Source: Fidelibacterota bacterium (lineage in GTDB: Bacteria > Fidelibacterota > Marinisomatia > SCGC-AAA003-L08 > GCA-002704045). From it: 5,207 bases of DNA. Below are positions 1-5,207 of the stretch, piece by piece. Both the position numbers and the translations under genes were made by a program. Within the stretch, counting starts at the first letter, position 1. Every line of letters starts with the position of its first letter. The notes under the pieces are model-generated. The model was not told the DNA's origin and did no database searches. It saw nothing but the letters and a program-made list of their open reading frames with translations. The stretch is from positions 1-5,207 of the forward strand of contig PAFF01000083.1 of assembly GCA_002704045.1 (NCBI GenBank). Reading direction: 5' to 3'.

Positions 1-1281
1 TTTTTTAAAAAATTTAGAGTTCCTGTAATGATATTAATTTTATTACAATTTTCAGTTGCAATTTTGTCTGGTTTAGGACTTAATCATTTGAGACAAACTT
101 TATACAACTATGATATTAATACTTTTTTAAAAAAATTACTTTTTTCGGCAGTCTCATCAGGATTAATTTTTTTATTTTTTGGCAAAGATATAATTTTAAA
201 ATTTTTACCTAACAATGATTTAATTAATAGATATGGGTTAAATGCCCAGCAAACTATTAATGAACTAAGATATACTTTATTGTATAGTGAAATTAAAATT
301 GTAATGATTATGTTAATATTAGTATCTATCATTTTATATTTTTATAAAAATAAAAATTATAATTGGTCTTTGGTAGCCACTAGTTTAATTCTAATATCAA
401 TTTTTGATTTATCCTATGTAAATTATAAAATAATTGAGCCATCAGAAAAATCATATAGAAGCAGTACATTAAGTCCATCGATAACTAAAAAAAGATATCT
501 GAATGAGGATGAGATTATAAAATTTTTGAAGCAGGATACATCAAATTTTAGAATTTTACCAACACAACCTTTAGATAAAGAAAATAGATGGTCTGCTTTT
601 AACATTGAGAGTATCTATGGATATCATCCAGCTAAACTAAATAATTATAATGAATTTATGAATAATGTAGGATTTTCGAATACTAATATATTACAAATGT
701 TAAATGTAAAATATTTGATAACTTTTCAAAAATTTGACCATGATTCTTTTGAGAAAGTATTTTCTGGAAAACTATTTCATAATAATAAATACAATAATAC
801 AAATGTATACTTATATAAAAACTTCATAGATAGAGCTTTTTTTGTAGAAAAATTAAAATATATTAAAAGTGATGATGATGCATTTAAATATTTAGAAAAT
901 AATACAAAATCTTTTGTTAAAGAATCCTTAATAAGTGAGGATTTAGATTTGAAGAATTATACTGCTGATGGAATGATTAAATTTATAAAATCTTTTCCAA
1001 ATGAAATTATAATAGAAACTAATTCTAATGATGATCAATTTTTAGTTTTAAGTGAAATTTACTACCCCGCAGGTTGGAAAGTATTTATTAATGATCAAGA
1101 AAGTAAAATATATGAAGTCAATGAATTATTAAGAGGCGTTAAGTTGCCAGAGGGTAATAATATTGTAAGATTCAAATTTTCACCAATAGATGTAAAATTA
1201 GGATCTACTTTATCTATTGTAAGTACACTTATTATTATTTTATTACTATCTAGTATTTTATTTATAAAAAATGAGAAATAA
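1..1281 (+). CDS. YfhO-family integral membrane protein, C-terminal part (5' end outside window)
   Basis: This reading frame has no stop between the left edge and the ATG at 28. The codons before that ATG read FFKKFRVPV, and the run FRVPVM at 13-30 matches a conserved stretch inside YfhO-family proteins, so the ATG at 28 is an internal Met and the gene starts outside the window. About 426 residues are visible; family members are usually about 800 or more, so roughly the C-terminal half is present. Numbering from the Met at 28, there are four hydrophobic segments (about 1-20, 38-59, 88-106, 112-130), then a large polar, probably extracytoplasmic domain (about 135-388) containing GYHPAKL (198-204), LNVKYLIT (225-232) and YYPAGWKVFI (345-354), and a last membrane helix (about 393-413) with a short KNEK tail. 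YfhO proteins resemble GT-C glycosyltransferases, and the Bacillus member is implicated in glycosylating lipoteichoic acid. A role in transferring sugars from a lipid carrier is an inference; the N-terminal part, where a catalytic site would be expected, is not visible. The family call is firm, the substrate unknown. Confidence 0.85.
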   Translation, partial: FFKKFRVPVMILILLQFSVAILSGLGLNHLRQTLYNYDINTFLKKLLFSAVSSGLIFLFFGKDIILKFLPNNDLINRYGLNAQQTINELRYTLLYSEIKIVMIMLILVSIILYFYKNKNYNWSLVATSLILISIFDLSYVNYKIIEPSEKSYRSSTLSPSITKKRYLNEDEIIKFLKQDTSNFRILPTQPLDKENRWSAFNIESIYGYHPAKLNNYNEFMNNVGFSNTNILQMLNVKYLITFQKFDHDSFEKVFSGKLFHNNKYNNTNVYLYKNFIDRAFFVEKLKYIKSDDDAFKYLENNTKSFVKESLISEDLDLKNYTADGMIKFIKSFPNEIIIETNSNDDQFLVLSEIYYPAGWKVFINDQESKIYEVNELLRGVKLPEGNNIVRFKFSPIDVKLGSTLSIVSTLIIILLLSSILFIKNEK

Positions 1282-2422
1282 ATCATTTAAAATTAAATTA
1301 GGATTACTATTTTTAGGTATAATTGTTTTTTTAATTATTTTTATTATAAATAGAAAAATAATTAATAATGTTAGACAAGATGCTAAAGCTCAGGTAGAAA
1401 ATATAGCACTTGCGTATTCTGAAGTTATTCATAAAGAACAAGGAGATATTCCTAACTTTATTAGTATTTTTTTACCAACAATTAATTTCCCATTTGTTAT
1501 TACTTTTAATGGAGAATTTTATGGACATAATGATCATCAAATTTTTAAAAATAAAAATGATGATGAATTAAATAAATTTATAAAAAAATTTATATTGGAA
1601 AATAATTCAAAATTTGATCCTCTTCCTATAATATGGAACAATGAAATTATGGGTAAAATTCATTATGGTGATCCAAATATTATTTTACAATTGACTCTTC
1701 TACCATATATAGAAATTAGTTTTATCATAGTATTTATTATCTTTGTTTTTTGGGGCTTTAAAATTATAAGAGATAGTGAGAAAAATTTGATTTGGGCTGG
1801 GATGGCTCGAGAGACTGCTCATCAGCTTGGAACTCCAATATCATCGCTTTATGGTTGGATGAAATTACTTGAAGAAAATTCTATAAACAAAGATGAAATT
1901 TATAGTTCAATTAATGAGGATATAACAAGACTTAGTGATATTTCTGATAGATTTTACAAAATTGGCACTAAGCCTAAATTAGAAAAAATAGATATAATTT
2001 TGATGGTTCAAGAAATTAATAATTATTTCGCCAAACGGTTATCAAAAAAAACTTTAATTAATATATCTCATAATAATGAAGAAAATCTTTTTTTAAATGG
2101 AGATTTGATATTAATTGTTTGGGCTATAGAAAATATAATTAAAAACGCATTAGATGCTTCAAACATTGATCCAAGAATAAATATAAATATTTTTAAAACA
2201 GATAAATCTCTAATTATTGATTTTAGTGATAATGGAGTAGGAATAAATAAATCTAAATGGAAAAAGATTTTTGAACCTGGATACACATCTAAGAAAAAAG
2301 GTTGGGGCCTTGGTTTAAGTTTGACTAAGAGAATCATTGAAGATTTACATAATGGAATTATTTCTGTTACAAAATCAAATCGTAAAGGAACGACAATAAG
2401 ATTGGAATTTAAAATAAACTAG
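1271..2422 (+). CDS. Membrane-bound sensor histidine kinase (HQLGTP type)
   Basis: A complete 383-residue two-component sensor kinase, which would autophosphorylate on histidine and pass the phosphate to a response regulator not encoded here. A first membrane helix (about 9-27) and a second (about 144-165) enclose an extracytoplasmic region of about 115 residues, too divergent to assign a ligand. A short linker leads straight to the dimerisation and phosphoacceptor helix with AHQLGTP (183-189, phospho-His H184), then a HATPase domain: N-box IENIIKNALDA (286-296), G1 box DNGVGI (320-325), F-box FEPGYTS (334-340) and G2 box KGWGLGLSL (343-351). All ATP-binding motifs look intact, and there is no recognisable HAMP, PAS or receiver domain. 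The stretches HYGDPNIILQLTLLPYIEI before the second helix and WAGMARETAHQLGTPISSLYGW are typical of a kinase group common in Bacteroidota, Ignavibacteria and Marinimicrobia. The start overlaps the end of the YfhO gene by 11 bp in another frame, and no clear Shine-Dalgarno precedes it, so translational coupling is likely. The signal sensed is unknown. Confidence 0.93.
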   Translation: MRNKSFKIKLGLLFLGIIVFLIIFIINRKIINNVRQDAKAQVENIALAYSEVIHKEQGDIPNFISIFLPTINFPFVITFNGEFYGHNDHQIFKNKNDDELNKFIKKFILENNSKFDPLPIIWNNEIMGKIHYGDPNIILQLTLLPYIEISFIIVFIIFVFWGFKIIRDSEKNLIWAGMARETAHQLGTPISSLYGWMKLLEENSINKDEIYSSINEDITRLSDISDRFYKIGTKPKLEKIDIILMVQEINNYFAKRLSKKTLINISHNNEENLFLNGDLILIVWAIENIIKNALDASNIDPRININIFKTDKSLIIDFSDNGVGINKSKWKKIFEPGYTSKKKGWGLGLSLTKRIIEDLHNGIISVTKSNRKGTTIRLEFKIN

Positions 2423-2448
2423 GAGATTCGAAATAAATCTCCTAGTTT
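2416..2448. terminator. Probable bidirectional intrinsic terminator between convergent genes
   Basis: A perfect 13-bp inverted repeat, AAACTAGGAGATT (2416-2428) and AATCTCCTAGTTT (2436-2448), encloses a 7-base loop (2429-2435). It is followed by TTTT on the + strand (2446-2449), and the mirror side (AAAATAAA, 2411-2418) reads as TTTATTTT on the - strand, so the hairpin can work in both directions. It sits between the 3' ends of the kinase gene and ftsZ, and its left arm contains the kinase stop codon TAG (2420-2422). The stem has only four G-C pairs, in keeping with the AT-rich genome; the position and symmetry make termination the best reading. No other feature is visible in the interval between the two genes. 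Confidence 0.85.
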
Positions 2449-2474
2449 TAAAAGAACACATTTATTAAGCTTAT

Positions 2475-3665
2475 TTACATTGCATTTTTTCTATTTCTTA
2501 TGAAAGCAGGTACGTCAAGATCATCATCACCGAAAGATAAAATATTATTATCCTTTACCCCATTTGAATCATTTTGTTCATTAGAATCATTATTAGATTG
2601 TAATGACCTAACTGATTCATTTGATTTATTGTCTACTGATAAATTATTTAAAGGTGTTTCCTTTTTAAACCTATTGTAGTTTGAATTAGATATTTCATAT
2701 TCATCATTATTAATACCTGTAGCAATTACTGTAACTCGAATTTCATCATTATTATCATTATCTGTTACAAAACCACTTATTATATCAGCATCTTCTCCAG
2801 CTTCTTCTTGGATGATTGTACAAGCATCATTTAGTTCATGTATTGACATATCTTTTGGACCAGTAATATTTATTAATAACCCTTTTGCACCTCTAATGTT
2901 AACATCCTGTAATAAAGGTGAATTTATGGCTTGTTGCGCAGCTAAAATTGCACGTTCTTCTCCATGTGCAATGCCTGTACCCATTATTGCATCCCCTTGG
3001 TTTATCATTACTTTTTTTACATCAGCAAAATCTAAATTAATTTTTCCAGGTATATTTATTATTTCAGATATACCTTTTGTAGCTTGATGTAAAATACTAT
3101 CAGCTTGTTTAAATGAATCATCTATTGAAGTATTTAAGTCAGTTATTGTCAATAAAACTTCATTAGGAATAACCAATAATGTATCACAATTTTTTTTGAG
3201 TTCCATTATCCCCTCTAAAGCTCTTTTTGTTCTTTTTGGACCTTCAAAAGAAAATGGCTTAGTAACAACTCCAACTGTTAAAGCATTACATTCTTCCCTT
3301 GCTATTTTAGCAATAACTGGAGCAGCACCAGTACCAGTTCCTCCACCCATTCCTGCGGTTATGAATACCATGTCAGAACCTGTAATCATTTCAATTAAAG
3401 CTTCTTTACTTTCTTCAGCAGCTTGTTTACCAGTATCTGAATTAGCCCCTGCTCCTAATCCCTTTGTTAATTCCTTTCCAATTTGTAATTGTTTTTGTGA
3501 ATTGTTATCCTCTAGATCTTGAGCGTCTGTATTTATAGCTAAATATTCAACTCCTTTTATACCATCTTTGATCATTCTATTTAGAGCATTATTACCTGCT
3601 CCGCCAACACCGATTACTGTAATATTAGCTTTTTGATCTTGATAGTTGCTTGGTTCAAATAACAT
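2475..3665 (-). CDS. ftsZ: Cell division protein FtsZ (tubulin-like GTPase)
   Basis: FtsZ polymerises with GTP into the cytoplasmic Z-ring that places and organises the division machinery. The 396-residue protein has normal length and all key motifs: nucleotide-binding GVGGAGNNALNRM (19-31), the tubulin signature GGGTGTG (107-113) within FITAGMGGGTGTGAAPV, the PFSFEGPKR segment (137-145), and the T7 synergy loop NLDFADVKKVM (210-220) with the acidic residues D212 and D215 that complete the GTPase site of the neighbouring subunit. After the globular core (to about 317) comes a low-complexity linker of about 60 residues rich in Asn, Ser and Asp, then the conserved C-terminal peptide DLDVPAFIRN (382-391) that binds FtsA and other partners, with a short basic tail RKNAM. 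The start at 3665 is supported by AAAGGAA upstream and by the usual short N-terminal extension before the first glycine motif. ftsZ follows ftsA after 20 bp and is last in the cluster, ending about 26 bp from the shared hairpin. Identification is essentially certain. Confidence 0.99.
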   Translation of the reverse strand: MLFEPSNYQDQKANITVIGVGGAGNNALNRMIKDGIKGVEYLAINTDAQDLEDNNSQKQLQIGKELTKGLGAGANSDTGKQAAEESKEALIEMITGSDMVFITAGMGGGTGTGAAPVIAKIAREECNALTVGVVTKPFSFEGPKRTKRALEGIMELKKNCDTLLVIPNEVLLTITDLNTSIDDSFKQADSILHQATKGISEIINIPGKINLDFADVKKVMINQGDAIMGTGIAHGEERAILAAQQAINSPLLQDVNIRGAKGLLINITGPKDMSIHELNDACTIIQEEAGEDADIISGFVTDNDNNDEIRVTVIATGINNDEYEISNSNYNRFKKETPLNNLSVDNKSNESVRSLQSNNDSNEQNDSNGVKDNNILSFGDDDLDVPAFIRNRKNAM

Positions 3666-3674
3666 GTTTGTGTG

Positions 3675-3681
3675 TTCCTTT
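3675..3681 (-). promoter_or_regulatory. Shine-Dalgarno of ftsZ
   Basis: On the - strand AAAGGAA lies in the 20-bp gap between the ftsA stop and the ftsZ ATG; the AAGGA core ends 10 bases before the start codon. It is the only clear ribosome-binding site in the window, since ftsA and the kinase gene both overlap their upstream genes and lack an obvious one. This fits ftsZ being translated independently and more strongly than ftsA, as expected from the known excess of FtsZ over FtsA in cells; the expression difference here is inferred. Confidence 0.75.
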
Positions 3682-3685
3682 CTTT

Positions 3686-4915
3686 TTAATAAATATCTTT
3701 AAACAAATTTTTAATAGATTTAATGAAACTTTGAATAGAAAAATTTTCAGTTAATGAATCTTTTTTATAATTTTCTATAGCAAATTTGAGTAAGCCAACT
3801 ACTGTTGAATAAGTTGGGTAATTTAAATTTGATGAGATTCCACCTTTTAATCTTGGCTTACCAACTTTAACTGGTTGAAAAAAAATATTATTAGCTAAGT
3901 CAATGGAATTTTTAAGTAACGAAGTGCCTCCAGTTAACTTTATTCCAAATGTAAATATATCTCCTTGACCACATTTTTTAATTTCCGATTTTGCTAATAA
4001 TAAAATTTCTTCCATCCTAGGTTCAATGAATGAGGCTAACTCTTTTTGATTTAAATTTCTAAATTCATTATTATTTATATCTTTAATATTAATTAATTCA
4101 TCCGGATTTGCTAGTGCTTCTTTAGCTATACCATATTTACATTTTAATTTTTCAGCATTTTCAATTGTGGTTTGTACTCCGTGTGCTATATCTAATGTAA
4201 TATTGTTACCTCCAAGAGGAATTATCCCAGTGTGTTGAACTCCTCCATCTGCAAATACTATAACTTCTGTCGTTCCTGCACCAATATCAATAAGAGCAAT
4301 TCCTAAATCTTTTTCATTTTGATCTAAGACTGAATAGCTAGTTGCTAGAGGATTTAAAATAATATTATTAAGATTTATATCTGATTTTTCTACGCATGAT
4401 ATTATATTTTTTTCTAAAGTTTTTTCACTAGTTACTAAATGAACTTTTGTTTCTAATCGATTACCAATCATACCTATAGGGTCTTTTATACCTGATTGGT
4501 CATCAACTTTAAAATCTTGTGATAAAACATGTAAAATTCTTCTTTCAAGTGGTAGTGTAATTGTTTGAGCATGTTTTAATACACGATTAATATCATTATG
4601 ATCAATCTCTTGATTATTATTTTGAACCATAATAACACCTGTATTATTAATACCTCTGATGTGCTCTCCTGATATACCAATGACACAATCATTAATTTTT
4701 TCCCCTGATTGGTTTTCAGCATCAAGAATTGATTTTTTTATTCCATCAACAGTATCGTTTATATTAACTACTATTCCTTTTTTAATACCCAGAGATTTAG
4801 ATTCTCCTATACCTAATATCTCAGGACTATTGCTTTCATCAAAACTAGCTGTTACTACACTGATTTTTGATGTTCCAATATCAATAGCAGTGATTATTTT
4901 TTTTCCATTTTTCAT
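3686..4915 (-). CDS. ftsA: Cell division protein FtsA (actin-like membrane anchor for FtsZ)
   Basis: FtsA is an actin-fold ATP-binding protein that links the Z-ring to the inner face of the cytoplasmic membrane and helps recruit later division proteins. The 409-residue product is close to the usual length (about 420 in E. coli). Visible motifs are phosphate-1 AIDIGTSKISVV (10-21), the FtsA-specific SHS2/1C subdomain (about 82-165, starting SGEHIRGINNTGVI), phosphate-2 ALIDIGAGTTEVIVF (207-221), the adenosine motif KLTGGTSLL (326-334) and the closing TYSTVVGLLKFA (368-379). The last 14 residues, SFIKSIKNLFKDIY (396-409), can form an amphipathic helix with a Lys-bearing polar face, matching the membrane-targeting sequence of FtsA, joined by a short polar linker. 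The ATG overlaps the ftsQ TGA in an ATGA arrangement, and no good Shine-Dalgarno is seen, so translation is probably coupled to ftsQ. The hsp70/actin-like motifs could suggest MreB or DnaK, but the 1C domain, the amphipathic tail and the position before ftsZ settle it as FtsA. Confidence 0.98.
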   Translation of the reverse strand: MKNGKKIITAIDIGTSKISVVTASFDESNSPEILGIGESKSLGIKKGIVVNINDTVDGIKKSILDAENQSGEKINDCVIGISGEHIRGINNTGVIMVQNNNQEIDHNDINRVLKHAQTITLPLERRILHVLSQDFKVDDQSGIKDPIGMIGNRLETKVHLVTSEKTLEKNIISCVEKSDINLNNIILNPLATSYSVLDQNEKDLGIALIDIGAGTTEVIVFADGGVQHTGIIPLGGNNITLDIAHGVQTTIENAEKLKCKYGIAKEALANPDELINIKDINNNEFRNLNQKELASFIEPRMEEILLLAKSEIKKCGQGDIFTFGIKLTGGTSLLKNSIDLANNIFFQPVKVGKPRLKGGISSNLNYPTYSTVVGLLKFAIENYKKDSLTENFSIQSFIKSIKNLFKDIY

Positions 4916-5207
4916 AATAATTTATTTTTATTTTCTTTAACAATTATTTGATTTGGTATTGTCATATCTATATAAAGATAACTTTCAAGAGTTTTTTTAT
5001 TTTTTACTGTTTCTTCAAATGTTGCTAAAGTTTGTAATTGCTTTAATGTAGTATTTTTAGAAAAATAAACTTTAGTTTTATATTTATACAACAATTCATA
5101 TTTATCAACATGAATAGTTATATTAGAAATATTTTTATAAAAAGTTGAAAAATTTAACTTTGAATATTTAATGACATTTATAATTTCATTATAATTTTTT
5201 AATATAT
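4912..5207 (-). CDS. ftsQ: Cell division protein FtsQ, C-terminal part (5' end outside window)
   Basis: The frame ending in TGA at 4912-4914 stays open to the right edge (first whole codon at 5205), giving 97 visible residues. FtsQ is a bitopic membrane protein whose periplasmic domain forms the FtsQLB complex with FtsL and FtsB and regulates septal peptidoglycan synthesis. The visible piece fits the end of the FtsQ/DivIB beta domain: NVIKYSKLNFSTFYKNISNITIHV, then YELLYKYKTKVYFSKNTTLKQLQTLATFEETV, corresponding to the family's 'value plus K-L-x-x-L' section, then YLYIDMTIPNQIIVKENK, matching the conserved closing strand usually written as Y-I-D-L-R-x-x-x-Q-I-x-V-K. Here the usual Leu-Arg is Met-Thr. 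The N-terminal cytoplasmic tail, membrane helix and POTRA domain lie outside the window. Sequence conservation is low, as is normal for FtsQ, so the call rests on the C-terminal motif together with the place directly before ftsA. A shorter start at the TTG at 5094 is unlikely because homologous sequence extends upstream of it. Confidence 0.88.
   Translation of the reverse strand, partial: ILKNYNEIINVIKYSKLNFSTFYKNISNITIHVDKYELLYKYKTKVYFSKNTTLKQLQTLATFEETVKNKKTLESYLYIDMTIPNQIIVKENKNKLL

Noticed and set aside
2068..2337. An 89-residue - strand open frame opposite the kinase ATPase domain
   Set aside because: Antisense to intact N, G1, F and G2 boxes; no evidence of its own.
2701..2765. Short repeated ATCATTATT-like units resembling a tandem repeat
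   Set aside because: They are codons for Asn/Asp-rich stretches of FtsZ in an AT-rich genome, irregular in spacing, and not a repeat array.
2812..3087. A 91-residue + strand open frame opposite ftsZ
   Set aside because: Antisense shadow of the FtsZ C-terminal domain with no recognisable motif.
3196..3522. A 108-residue + strand open frame opposite ftsZ
   Set aside because: It lies fully antisense to the most conserved part of ftsZ, and its Pro/Ala-rich product mirrors the Gly/Ala-rich FtsZ codons. No independent ribosome site or family resemblance is seen.
4659..4940. A 93-residue hydrophobic + strand open frame opposite the start of ftsA
   Set aside because: Its apparent hydrophobicity arises from the reverse complement of Lys/Asn/Asp-rich AT codons; it overlaps well-supported FtsA sequence.
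4912..5094. A separate small 60-residue protein starting at TTG 5094
   Set aside because: The same frame stays open to the window edge with FtsQ-like sequence, so this is the tail of FtsQ and not a small gene.
1..5207. A novel defence, mobile or secondary-metabolism system
   Set aside because: All coding space is accounted for by a YfhO protein, a histidine kinase and the ftsQ-ftsA-ftsZ cluster. No repeats, integrase, transposase, tRNA or compositional break is visible.

Overview
The window is a compact, strongly AT-rich stretch of bacterial chromosome holding the ends of two converging gene clusters. On the + strand are the 3' part of a YfhO-family membrane protein gene, cut by the left edge, and a complete sensor histidine kinase gene. 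On the - strand is the division cluster in the order ftsQ (C-terminal part only, cut by the right edge), ftsA, ftsZ. Nearly every base is coding; the only gaps are about 50 bp between the two clusters and 20 bp between ftsA and ftsZ.

The organism is a free-standing bacterium with ordinary FtsZ-based division. The low GC content, the YfhO protein of the Bacteroidota-like type (GYHPAKL and YYPAGWKV motifs) and the kinase of the 'GMARETAHQLGTP' type, which is common in Bacteroidota, Ignavibacteria, Marinimicrobia and relatives, point to the FCB superphylum. A streamlined marine lineage such as Marinimicrobia (SAR406) is a plausible but unproven guess. There are no mobile elements, RNA genes, CRISPR arrays or signs of recent gene transfer.

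Layout: 1-1281 (+) YfhO-family protein, 5'-truncated; 1271-2422 (+) histidine kinase, overlapping the previous gene by 11 bp; 2416-2448 a perfect 13-bp hairpin that probably terminates transcription from both sides; 2475-3665 (-) ftsZ; 3686-4915 (-) ftsA; 4912-5207 (-) ftsQ 3' part, overlapping ftsA by 4 bp.

FtsQ, FtsA and FtsZ act together at the division site: FtsZ forms the cytoplasmic ring, FtsA ties it to the membrane, and FtsQ belongs to the periplasmic FtsQLB complex that regulates septal wall synthesis. ftsZ is the last gene of its cluster here. The YfhO protein and the kinase probably form the tail of a separate transcript, and the window shows no functional link to division. I found no previously undescribed system; the findings are modest details.
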